A stretch of DNA of 6,061 nucleotides, from the NCBI GenBank assembly GCA_001785175.1, contig MFSY01000077.1, positions 4,332 to 10,392 of the forward strand, in the 5' to 3' direction. The DNA comes from Candidatus Muproteobacteria bacterium RIFCSPHIGHO2_01_FULL_65_16. GTDB lineage: Bacteria > Pseudomonadota > Gammaproteobacteria > Acidiferrobacterales > Sulfurifustaceae. Position numbers and translations under genes: made by a program. Below, piece after piece: positions 1-6,061 of this stretch (positions are counted from its first letter, which is position 1; every line of letters begins with the position of its first letter). The notes below the pieces were generated by a model, which saw nothing but the letters and a program-made list of their open reading frames with translations, did not search any database and was not told the origin of the DNA.

Positions 1-1237
<1,237 letters not shown>

Positions 1238-1313
1238 GGCGCGACTTTAATTCATCCATGCACGAAAAAGAAAACCGCGCGCGCCGTGAAACAATCACGC
1301 TCCACGTTGAGAT

Positions 1314-1336
1314 GTTAGGCAACAAGTTGCGCTAAC
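1314..1336. repeat. Inverted repeat upstream of priA
   Basis: GTTAG-G-CAAC and GTTG-C-G-CTAAC form near-perfect arms around a two-base AA centre, with one unpaired base. It sits about 80 bp upstream of the priA start, in what should be the promoter or leader. It could be a small hairpin or a protein-binding palindrome. No U-tract follows on either strand, so it is not an obvious terminator. Confidence 0.4.
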
Positions 1337-1375
1337 TGGTTGTCCCAAAAAGAAAGGCCGGTTACTCACAAAATC

Positions 1376-1384
1376 TGTGGATAA
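1376..1384 (-). promoter_or_regulatory. DnaA box, perfect match (TTATCCACA on minus strand)
   Basis: The plus strand reads TGTGGATAA, the exact complement of the strongest E. coli-type DnaA box, TTATCCACA. A second, imperfect box in the opposite orientation (TTACTCACA, one mismatch to TTATNCACA) lies immediately to its left at 1362-1370. The site is about 140 bp upstream of the priA start. DnaA binding here is inferred from the motif only. Confidence 0.5.
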
Positions 1385-1482
1385 CATTGTGTATTGTTTG
1401 CTCTCGACTAAATTCGTGCGCCGTTGGCATTAAATTTTTGTCAGATTGATTAAAAATTAATCGCATCAGATATGTTTATTTC

Positions 1483-1495
1483 AATCAATAAGTTA
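1483..1495 (+). promoter_or_regulatory. Candidate IHF binding site
   Basis: AATCAATAAGTTA matches the classical IHF consensus WATCAANNNNTTR at every fixed position. It lies in the most AT-rich part of the window, roughly midway between the two DnaA boxes. IHF bends DNA sharply and could bring those boxes together. A degenerate 13-mer in AT-rich DNA can match by chance, so confidence is moderate. Confidence 0.4.
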
Positions 1496-1566
1496 CGACT
1501 AATCTGATTTTTTCCAGATTATGCCATTGGAAATTTTTGGCCTAATTCCAGATTCCGGCCGCCGCA

Positions 1567-1575
1567 TGTGCATAA
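1567..1575 (-). promoter_or_regulatory. DnaA box, consensus match (TTATGCACA on minus strand)
   Basis: The plus strand reads TGTGCATAA, complement of TTATGCACA, matching the general consensus TTATNCACA. It has the same orientation as the perfect box at 1376-1384 and lies 191 bp away, with the candidate IHF site between them. Confidence 0.4.
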
Positions 1576-1654
1576 ATAACTTGCAAGGAACAAAATTTTT
1601 CGATTGCCGACGGGGGGTTACGGCGGTGGAACAGGCGTCAAGAAAGAGGAGCGC

Positions 1655-1713
1655 CTCGACCGTCTCCGGCGAAACCTGGCCCGGCATGCTTAAAGCCGGG
1701 AGCCGAGGTCGAG
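1655..1713. repeat. Nested inverted repeats (possible structured RNA or cruciform)
   Basis: An outer 7-bp pair, CTCGACC (1655-1661) with GGTCGAG (1707-1713), encloses an inner 6-bp hairpin, CCCGGC (1679-1684) with GCCGGG (1694-1699), which has a 9-base loop. The 59-base span is too short for a tRNA, and no poly-T follows the outer arm on either strand. I do not recognise an RNA family here. Confidence 0.3.
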
Positions 1714-1725
1714 AAGAATGCTGAA

Positions 1726-1775
1726 ATTCCTGGATTCCGGATCGCGGGCGCTTCGCGCCCTTGTCCGGAATGACG
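1726..1775. repeat. REP/dRS3-like intergenic palindrome
   Basis: The outer arms are ATTCCGGA (1734-1741) and TCCGGAAT (1764-1771). Inside is a second stem, GGGCGC (1746-1751) with GCGCCC (1755-1760), closed by a TTC loop. The layout resembles dispersed proteobacterial elements of the form ATTCC...GGAAT, such as the neisserial dRS3 repeats. It starts about 50 bp past the GGDEF-EAL stop, a usual place for such elements. It could slow polymerase or protect the 3' end of that transcript, but the lack of a U-tract argues against a simple intrinsic terminator. Copy number in the genome is unknown. Confidence 0.5.
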
Positions 1776-1822
1776 GCAGGCGGCGTTCGTGACGGTTTTA
1801 CTTCGCCGGCCGCGCCGAAACT

Positions 1823-4198
1823 TCAGTGGTGGTGCTGATAGCGGTATTTCACGGTTTTTTTGCGCGGTCCCCAGGACGACTTGGCGAGCCATTCCTGCAG
1901 CTCGGCCGCCGGCAGCGGGCGGCTGATATAAAGCCCCTGTGCCATGTCGCAGCCGAAGTCCTTGAGCTTTTGCAGCGCCGCCGCGCTCTCCACGCCCTCG
2001 GCGATCACCGTGTGACCGAAATTGTGCGCCAGATCAATGCTGGTGCGGACGATGGCCGCGTCGTTGGCGTCGCCGCTCATGCCGATGACGAAAGACTTGT
2101 CTACCTTGATCGTGTCCAGCGGCAGCTTCTTAAGATAAGTCATGGACGAATAGCCGGTGCCGAAGTCGTCGAGCGCGAGCTTGAGGCCCATGGCGGACAG
2201 GCGCTTGAGCACCTCGAGCACATGCGCCGGATCGGTCATGACGGCGCTCTCGGTGATCTCCAGCTGCAGCCACTCCGCGGCCGACTTGTGCGAGGCCAGC
2301 ATCTCGGAAAAGGAATCCACGAGAAACGGGTCTTGCAGATCGCGCATGGAAAGGTTCATGGAGATGATCAGCGGCGTCCCGTTTCCATTCAGCACCGCGC
2401 CCTCCCGCAACGTCTCGCCCAGCACCCACGGGGTCAGGCCGCGGATCATTCCGGTCTGCTCCATCAGCGGGATGAACCGGTCCGGCAGCATGAGATCCTC
2501 CTGCGGCCGGGGCAGGCGCACGAGCGCCTCCGCCGCACACACCTGGCCGGTCTGGAGATCAATGATCGGCTGGTAATACAGCGTGAACTGCTCCTGCTCG
2601 ACGGCGTGGCGCAGCTCGCCCAAAAACGCCAGGTGGCGCGGGTGGTGCTTGTCCTGCTTGCCGTCATAAAAGGCGTAGCCGCCGTTGCCGCGCTTGGCCG
2701 CGTACATCGCCACGTCCGCGCGCTGGATCAGGGTGTTGGCGTCCACGCCGTGGTCGGGGTAGAGCGCGATGCCGACGCTGGCGCCGACATCCAGCCTCTG
2801 CTCGTCCACCATGAACGGCGCGCGCAGTCCCTGCAGCAGCATGCGCGCGGCCATGGCCGCCTGCTTGTCGTCCACGTGCGGCAGAATCAGCGCGAATTCA
2901 TCGCCGCCCATGCGCGCCAGCATGTCGGACTCGCGCAGCTTGGCGCGCAGGCGCACGCCGATCTGCTGCAGCAGCACGTCCCCGATATGGTGGCCGAGCG
3001 TGTCGTTGATCTCCTTGAAATGATCGAGGTCCATGATGAGCAGCGCGAAGCTCTTCTGCCCATCCCGCGCCTGCACGATCTCCCGGCGCAGGCGCTCCAG
3101 CAGCATGACACGGTTGGGAAGCTGGGTGAGCGCGTCGGTGAACGCCATGCGCTCGAACTTTTCATACAGGTCCCTGAGCCGGGCCGTCATGGCGTTGAAT
3201 CCGGTCCCGAGCTCGACGATCTCGGCGTTGCCGTTCAAGTGCACCTCCTTGCCCAACTCGCCCTTGTCCTGTTGGATCCGGCGCAACTGGGCGGCGAGCG
3301 CGCGCAGCGGCTTGATCGCGGTCGCATGCAGGGCCTGCAGGCCGATGAATCCGGCCAGCAACGTCGCCAGAACCGCGACCCCCATCACGGCGTATTTGGT
3401 TGCTTCCAGCTGCTCGTGGAATTCCCGCACGTTCTTGGACACCGCCACATTCACCACCGCCCGCTTCGGGGCGTAGGCATTCAGCTGCAGCTCACCCATC
3501 AGGGCGTGCTCGTCGGCTTCCGCCGCCGGCCAGGAGGGAGATTTGTGCAACACCGTTCCGTCGGCGAGACTGAGCCGCAAGGGCAACCCCATGTCTCTTT
3601 CGAGGATCGTGAGATACGGCAGCATTTCCGCAACCGCTTGCAGATAGCCCGAACCGTCGCCCAGGGGAATGACGGCGACGTGATACAAACCGCCGCCGTC
3701 CACGCATAGCCCCGAAACCATCCGCGGCGTGGCGCCGGGTCCGGCCGCGAACGACGGCGCGTGCTGGTTGTTACAAACGACGGAACCGATTTTTCGCTCC
3801 GGTCCGCCGGGAATCGAGACGGCGAGGGATTTGTGGTTGGGATCGAACAACGCAAGCACGGGGCGCCCGCTCTCGTGTACGGCCCAGACGCGCCGGGCCA
3901 GGTCCGCCAGACGCGCGCGCGCCGGCGCGGCGTCTCCCCTGCGGGCGGCCGCGACCAGTTCGCGGTCCTGCCGGGCCGCGGCCGCGACCCCCTGCATCTC
4001 CACCTCGAAATGCTTGCGCGCGTGAACGATCACGGACCGCGCCTGTTCGACGATGATCTGGCGCTGGCTCTCGTTGGCGAAATCGCGGTAGATCTCGCCG
4101 AAGACAAGCGTGAGGACAAGACCGAGGGCGCTCATCGCCAGAATGGTGGCGATGAGGCTGGTACGCATGGAAAACCGGGCCAGCAGCGTGCTTATCAT
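1823..4198 (-). CDS. Membrane-bound HAMP-GGDEF-EAL cyclic-di-GMP synthase/phosphodiesterase
   Basis: This 791-residue inner-membrane protein is predicted to make c-di-GMP from two GTP (GGDEF) and/or hydrolyse it to pGpG (EAL), linking an outside signal to motility or biofilm control. Order: TM1 (about 14-34); a periplasmic sensor (about 35-268) of no family I recognise, with two cysteines (142, 165); TM2 (about 269-290); HAMP (about 292-345); GGDEF (about 350-512); EAL (about 525-775). The GGDEF domain has DLDHFKEIND (390-399), GGDEF (431-435) and an inhibitory-site RESD (422-425) exactly five residues upstream. The EAL domain keeps EAL (557-559), N615, E647, DDFGTGYSS (677-685), K698, E734 and Q754, so both activities look possible. 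I chose the ATG at 4198 because TM1 follows directly and AAGAA lies five bases upstream. The frame stays open to a TTG at 4360, but those 54 extra residues look non-coding and overlap a strong hairpin. No partner gene adjoins it. Confidence 0.93.
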   Translation of the reverse strand: MISTLLARFSMRTSLIATILAMSALGLVLTLVFGEIYRDFANESQRQIIVEQARSVIVHARKHFEVEMQGVAAAARQDRELVAAARRGDAAPARARLADLARRVWAVHESGRPVLALFDPNHKSLAVSIPGGPERKIGSVVCNNQHAPSFAAGPGATPRMVSGLCVDGGGLYHVAVIPLGDGSGYLQAVAEMLPYLTILERDMGLPLRLSLADGTVLHKSPSWPAAEADEHALMGELQLNAYAPKRAVVNVAVSKNVREFHEQLEATKYAVMGVAVLATLLAGFIGLQALHATAIKPLRALAAQLRRIQQDKGELGKEVHLNGNAEIVELGTGFNAMTARLRDLYEKFERMAFTDALTQLPNRVMLLERLRREIVQARDGQKSFALLIMDLDHFKEINDTLGHHIGDVLLQQIGVRLRAKLRESDMLARMGGDEFALILPHVDDKQAAMAARMLLQGLRAPFMVDEQRLDVGASVGIALYPDHGVDANTLIQRADVAMYAAKRGNGGYAFYDGKQDKHHPRHLAFLGELRHAVEQEQFTLYYQPIIDLQTGQVCAAEALVRLPRPQEDLMLPDRFIPLMEQTGMIRGLTPWVLGETLREGAVLNGNGTPLIISMNLSMRDLQDPFLVDSFSEMLASHKSAAEWLQLEITESAVMTDPAHVLEVLKRLSAMGLKLALDDFGTGYSSMTYLKKLPLDTIKVDKSFVIGMSGDANDAAIVRTSIDLAHNFGHTVIAEGVESAAALQKLKDFGCDMAQGLYISRPLPAAELQEWLAKSSWGPRKKTVKYRYQHHH

Positions 4199-4217
4199 GA
4201 AATTTCTTGCGCTCTTT

Positions 4218-4238
4218 CCGGCCCGCCGTGCGGGCCGG
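4218..4238. repeat. Perfect 9-bp hairpin in the GGDEF-EAL leader
   Basis: CCGGCCCGC (4218-4226) and GCGGGCCGG (4230-4238) pair perfectly around a 3-base loop. In the GGDEF-EAL transcript this GC-only stem ends 19 bases before the chosen start codon, and its 3' arm runs into GGAAAGAG, so it could influence ribosome access. No U-tract follows on the minus strand, so it is not a standard terminator of leader transcription. Confidence 0.55.
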
Positions 4239-4290
4239 CACACCGACATACGCCGGGTTGAATCCGTCCCACCCTGAAGGCGTTCTACCT

Positions 4291-4316
4291 CCCCATTCAC
4301 CCTCATGGGGCTGAAT
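4291..4316. repeat. Two mutually exclusive small hairpins in the GGDEF-EAL leader
   Basis: CCCCAT (4291-4296) can pair with ATGGGG (4305-4310). ATTCA (4295-4299) can instead pair with TGAAT (4312-4316), with further C:G pairing inside. The two stems share bases, so only one can form at a time. It is about 95-115 bases upstream of the GGDEF-EAL start. I compared it with the GEMM-I c-di-GMP riboswitch as I remember it and did not see that family's conserved core. Confidence 0.25.
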
Positions 4317-4450
4317 GAATACTTGCAATTCCAGTGCCATGTTCCGGCGGCACTTTTCAACGAGTTATATGTTGTTCTTCAACGGATGATTTCGCCTGAA
4401 CAGCGGTCAGCCGCAAAACCAGAACCTTCCAACACAAAAAAGCAGTTGTC

Positions 4451-4478
4451 CGCAGATTACGCAGATTAACGCAGATAA
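4451..4478. repeat. Short direct repeat, three CGCAGATTA-like units
   Basis: CGCAGATTA (4451-4459), CGCAGATTA (4460-4468) and CGCAGATAA (4470-4478) follow one another with a single extra A before the third. Similar short tandem intergenic units occur in diverse bacteria, though I cannot name the family. It lies about 130 bp upstream of the kinase start. No function is evident. Confidence 0.5.
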
Positions 4479-4598
4479 AACAGAATCTTGGGCTGCATGC
4501 GCTCACCTGAACCGCGGCCGGGGCGGTTTAATCACGACGCAGCGCGGTTTTTCGGGACGGAGGGTTGCGATTACATTATTATCTGTTTGATTTTCATC

Positions 4599-4604
4599 GG
4601 AAAA
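4599..4604 (+). promoter_or_regulatory. Ribosome binding site supporting the kinase start
   Basis: GGAAAA ends six bases before the ATG at 4611. It is a moderate Shine-Dalgarno match at a good distance. The alternative upstream ATGs at 4488 and 4497 would add about 40 residues that do not resemble the start of this kinase family. Confidence 0.4.
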
Positions 4605-4610
4605 CCAGAG

Positions 4611-5495
4611 ATGTCTAGGTGGGAAGCGATAGCGCAGGCGATTGCGGCGGCCACAGGCGCACCGTTCGCGCCCAAACAGGAACGCCGGGCCGGCGGCGGC
4701 TGCATCAACCGCGCCGTGGTTCTGGAGGGCGACGGCCGGCGCTATTTCGTCAAGCTCAACGACGTCGCCGGGCTTTGCATGTTCGAGGCCGAGACCGAGG
4801 GGTTGAGAGAGCTGGCCGCGGCGCGGGCGGTGCGGGTCCCGGAGCCGATCTGCTGCGGGACGGCGGACGGTGCGGCGTATCTGGTGCTGGAATATCTGGC
4901 GCTGGGGCGGGGCGATCAACGCACCCAGGAACGACTCGGGCACGGCCTGGCGCAGATGCATCGGGTGACGAGCCAGACCTTCGGCTGGCGCCGGGACAAC
5001 ACCATCGGCTCGACGCCGCAGATCAACACGCCGGGCGCCGACTGGATCGAATTCTGGCGCCGCCACCGCCTCGGGTTTCAGCTCGAGCTCGCGGCCCGCA
5101 ACGGTTACGGCGGCCGGCTTCAACACCAGGGCGAGCAACTGCTCGAGCGACTTGCGGCGTTCTTCGCCGACTACACGCCCGTCCCCGCGCTGCTGCACGG
5201 CGATCTCTGGGGCGGGAACGCCGCCGCCACCGGCGACGGCGAGCCGGTCATCTTCGATCCGGCGGTATATTACGGCGACCGCGAGGCGGACCTGGCGATG
5301 ACCGAGCTGTTCGGCGGCTTCTCGGCCGGTTTTTACGCCGCCTACCGCGAAAGCTGGCCGCTCGACGCCGGCTACGCGGTGCGCAAGACGCTATACAACC
5401 TCTATCACGTGCTCAATCATCTGAACCTCTTCGGCGGCGGCTATGGCGCGCAGGCGCAACAGATGATGGAGGCGCTCCTCGGCGAAGTGCGCTGA
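4611..5495 (+). CDS. Fructosamine-3-kinase family protein (ketosamine kinase, YniA-like)
   Basis: This 294-residue cytoplasmic kinase belongs to the fructosamine/ketosamine-3-kinase family. Characterised members phosphorylate sugar-amine adducts on proteins or small amines, so that the adduct decomposes and the glycation damage is reversed. Visible features: a glycine-rich ATP loop GGGCINRA (28-35) with a cysteine at 31; the ATP-binding lysine in YFVKLN (K48); acidic FEAE (58-61); the family signature FGWRRDNTIGSTPQIN (124-139); WIEFW (145-149); the catalytic loop HGDLWGGN (196-203, base D198); and the metal-binding aspartate in FDPAVYYGD (D216). The length fits the roughly 290 residues usual for the family. 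All catalytic residues are present. It stands alone, divergent from the GGDEF-EAL gene. Family membership is secure; the bacterial substrate (fructosamines, ribulosamines or another amine) is not shown by sequence. Confidence 0.93.
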   Translation: MSRWEAIAQAIAAATGAPFAPKQERRAGGGCINRAVVLEGDGRRYFVKLNDVAGLCMFEAETEGLRELAAARAVRVPEPICCGTADGAAYLVLEYLALGRGDQRTQERLGHGLAQMHRVTSQTFGWRRDNTIGSTPQINTPGADWIEFWRRHRLGFQLELAARNGYGGRLQHQGEQLLERLAAFFADYTPVPALLHGDLWGGNAAATGDGEPVIFDPAVYYGDREADLAMTELFGGFSAGFYAAYRESWPLDAGYAVRKTLYNLYHVLNHLNLFGGGYGAQAQQMMEALLGEVR

Positions 5496-5502
5496 AGGCG
5501 GC

Positions 5503-5527
5503 CAGCTTACAGCTATCAGCTATCAGC
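5503..5527 (+). repeat. 7-bp tandem repeat (CAGCTAT), about 3.6 copies
   Basis: CAGCTTA, CAGCTAT, CAGCTAT and CAGC run without gaps directly downstream of the kinase stop codon. This simple repeat marks the start of the junction between the GC-rich kinase gene and the lower-GC right end. No function is apparent. Confidence 0.6.
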
Positions 5528-5631
5528 GGAAAGTTTCAACGACCACGCTCACCGATGCTCCGCTGCGGTGATGTCCTTCCGAAAATCCATTGCCAGCGAC
5601 GGATGGGAGCCCGATAGGTGGTGGGCGGCAT

Positions 5632-5663
5632 TATCCTGAATTGGGATATCCGATGTTCGGATA
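5632..5663 (+). promoter_or_regulatory. Tandem operator: two TATCC-N7-GGATA palindromes
   Basis: Palindrome 1 is TATCC (5632-5636), N7, GGATA (5644-5648). Palindrome 2 is TATCC (5647-5651), N7, GGATA (5659-5663), and in it the arms extend to seven perfect pairs, TATCCGA/TCGGATA. The two repeat with a 15-bp period and share two bases. The array ends 12 bp before the ATG of the XRE regulator and lies across its predicted promoter, which suggests self-repression. The half-sites are the same as those of E. coli HipB operators (TATCC-N8-GGATA), with a spacer one base shorter. Binding by the adjacent regulator is inferred. Confidence 0.7.
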
Positions 5664-5669
5664 GATAAT
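5641..5669 (+). promoter_or_regulatory. Predicted sigma70-like promoter, apparently giving a leaderless mRNA
   Basis: TTGGGA (5641-5646) as -35 and GATAAT (5664-5669) as -10 are separated by exactly 17 bp. The usual distance from -10 to transcription start puts the first base at or next to the A of the ATG at 5676. No Shine-Dalgarno sequence precedes that ATG, which agrees with a leaderless transcript. Operator palindrome 1 covers the -35 and palindrome 2 fills the spacer. Confidence 0.5.
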
Positions 5670-5675
5670 TGTTTC

Positions 5676-5894
5676 ATGCCAGCCTCCCCCCGCTATGAAC
5701 TTTTTCAGAAGGCACTTGCGGATGCAAGGCAGGGAAAGGGGCTCACGCAATCGGAAGTGGCGACACGACTTCGGAAACCCCAATCGTATGTATCCAAGTA
5801 CGAAAGCGGAGAACGTCGGCTGGACGTCATTGAGTTCCTCGAGGTCTGTGAGGCTATGTCTGTGAATCCTTCTTCGATTTTACGGAAAATATAA
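5676..5894 (+). CDS. XRE/Cro-family HTH transcriptional regulator (HipB- or C-protein-like)
   Basis: This 72-residue protein is essentially a single XRE/Cro-type helix-turn-helix domain. [11 protein letters not shown] (22-32) forms the first helix of the motif and [14 protein letters not shown] (34-47) the turn and recognition helix, followed by [14 protein letters not shown], typical of the remaining helices. It has no extra domain or membrane segment. Such small dimeric regulators act as autorepressors or antitoxins, as controller proteins of restriction-modification systems, or as phage-type repressors. The tandem palindrome immediately upstream is the natural candidate for its own operator. 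The next gene begins 7 bp after its stop, implying co-transcription. Its GC content is well below that of the kinase gene on its left, consistent with acquisition. The fold is secure; the biological role is not. Confidence 0.88.
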   Translation: MPASPRYELFQKALADARQGKGLTQSEVATRLRKPQSYVSKYESGERRLDVIEFLEVCEAMSVNPSSILRKI

Positions 5895-5901
5895 CCGCAT
5901 T

Positions 5902-6061
5902 ATGGGTAGCAAGAAATCTATTCTAAGCAGATGGGGGATAACTGAATCCGAGCTTACGGATTTGGTTGACCAGAATCCGAGCCTGCGTGGCATCCTTTTG
6001 GGCTATGTCGCCGAGAAGAAATTTCATGATGCTTTTTTGAATAGTCCGCAAATCACCGAGT
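5902..6061 (+). CDS. Unrecognised protein, N-terminal 53 residues only (possible effector of the XRE cassette)
   Basis: An ATG at 5902 opens a frame that stays open to the right edge (53 codons plus one base). The visible protein is hydrophilic, with GITESELTDLVDQNPSLRG (12-30) followed by ILLGYVAEKKFHDAFL (31-46). This reads as a helical N-terminal region with no signal peptide or membrane segment. It does not resemble HipA or a common toxin. I have a weak memory of similar N-termini in proteins annotated as restriction-endonuclease-like beside small HTH genes, but no catalytic motif is visible to test that. It lies 7 bp after the regulator stop in another frame. GGAAAA (5884-5889), 12 bases before the start, is a poor ribosome site, so translational coupling to the regulator is plausible. 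The composition is low-GC like the regulator. Confidence 0.6.
   Translation, partial: MGSKKSILSRWGITESELTDLVDQNPSLRGILLGYVAEKKFHDAFLNSPQITE

Larger units (their letters stand above)
1238..1822. other. 585-bp intergenic region with AT-rich core, no convincing gene
   Basis: This gap separates the priA start from the GGDEF-EAL stop; both genes are on the minus strand. By hand count 1381-1560 is about 33% GC, and 1441-1500 only 25%, against a GC-rich background. The core carries several inverted repeats: TAATCTG/CAGATTA at 1500-1521 around a T-rich loop, GATTAA/TTAATC at 1448-1462, and ATTGATT/AATCAAT at 1445-1489. Short open frames exist on both strands (minus 1499-1687, 62 codons; plus 1521-1724, 67 codons). 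They have no recognisable domain, and the minus frame changes composition midway, so I do not call them. The priA promoter presumably lies here, but I found no hexamer pair good enough to place it. Confidence 0.7.
4199..4610. other. 412-bp divergent intergenic region
   Basis: This region lies between the divergent GGDEF-EAL and fructosamine-kinase genes, so promoters for both should be here. It holds the hairpins and short repeats listed separately. On the minus strand TATAAC at about 4365-4370 could be a -10 element, but I found no convincing -35. For the kinase, TTGCGA (4565-4570) and TATTAT (4577-4582) are too close together to pair. I see no further gene. Confidence 0.6.

Noticed and set aside
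1285..1299. CGTGAAACAATCACG resembling a ParB parS site
   Set aside because: Only one half (GTGAAACA) matches parS; the other half diverges, so it is at best a chance half-site or an unrelated palindrome.
1314..1336. GTTAGGC resembling an integron attC core site
   Set aside because: attC needs RYYYAAC first and GTTRRRY at the far end. Here the order is reversed, the second element breaks the consensus and there is no integrase or cassette.
1499..1724. Small open frames on both strands in the priA upstream gap
   Set aside because: No domain, a composition break midway and no ribosome binding site. The region is better explained as regulatory or repeat DNA.
1826..3709. A 627-codon open frame on the plus strand
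   Set aside because: It is antisense to the GGDEF-EAL gene, with low-complexity His/Arg/Gln/Val content and no recognisable domain. It is a composition shadow.
4199..4360. A 54-codon N-terminal extension of the GGDEF-EAL protein from a TTG at 4360
   Set aside because: The extension would precede a natural TM1 start, is basic and domain-free, and spans a strong hairpin. The ATG at 4198 fits better.
5549..5571. TCACCG/CGGTGA hairpin as a terminator of the kinase gene
   Set aside because: The stem is only 6 bp with an 11-base loop and no U-tract after it, which is too weak to call.
4619..5617. A 332-codon plus-strand frame overlapping the kinase
   Set aside because: It is an out-of-frame reading of the kinase gene, Arg/Gly-rich; the other frame has all the kinase motifs.
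5676..6061. A hipBA toxin-antitoxin operon
   Set aside because: The regulator and operator half-sites are HipB-like, but the second protein's N-terminus does not look like HipA, so I do not assign hip gene names.

Overview
The window is mostly GC-rich DNA of proteobacterial character, most likely gammaproteobacterial. PriA, a HAMP-GGDEF-EAL receptor and a bacterial fructosamine-kinase relative sit among short palindromic intergenic repeats. This guess rests on gene content and style only; no rRNA or other phylogenetic marker is present. The base composition is not uniform. The three large genes are clearly GC-rich, one intergenic stretch (1381-1560) is only about 33% GC by hand count, and the right end (5701-6060) is about 48% GC.

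Layout, left to right. (1) Positions 1-1237, minus strand: the N-terminal 412 codons of PriA, the replication-restart helicase, running off the left edge. (2) Positions 1238-1822: a 585-bp gap with no convincing gene. It holds an AT-rich core with several inverted repeats, two consensus DnaA boxes (1376-1384 and 1567-1575) on either side of a consensus IHF site (1483-1495), and a REP/dRS3-like palindrome (1726-1775). (3) Positions 1823-4198, minus strand: a 791-residue membrane-bound cyclic-di-GMP enzyme (TM, periplasmic sensor, TM, HAMP, GGDEF, EAL) with both catalytic motifs intact. (4) Positions 4199-4610: a divergent intergenic region with a strong 9-bp hairpin just before the GGDEF-EAL start, a pair of competing smaller hairpins and a short direct repeat. 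(5) Positions 4611-5495, plus strand: a complete fructosamine-3-kinase family protein. (6) Positions 5496-5675: a 7-bp tandem repeat, then two abutting TATCC-N7-GGATA palindromes embedded in a sigma70-like promoter whose predicted start falls on the ATG of the next gene. (7) Positions 5676-5894, plus strand: a 72-residue XRE/Cro-type HTH regulator. (8) Positions 5902-6061, plus strand: the first 53 codons of an unrecognised protein, 7 bp behind the regulator and cut by the window edge.

The left three genes look like ordinary chromosomal functions: replication restart, c-di-GMP signalling and protein deglycation. They show no evident operon link. The right end looks like the start of an acquired cassette. 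Its composition shifts, and a small regulator with its own tandem operator and an apparently leaderless promoter precedes a co-oriented unknown gene. That arrangement resembles controller genes of restriction-modification, toxin-antitoxin and other defence modules. Most of the effector lies outside the window, so its function cannot be settled here.
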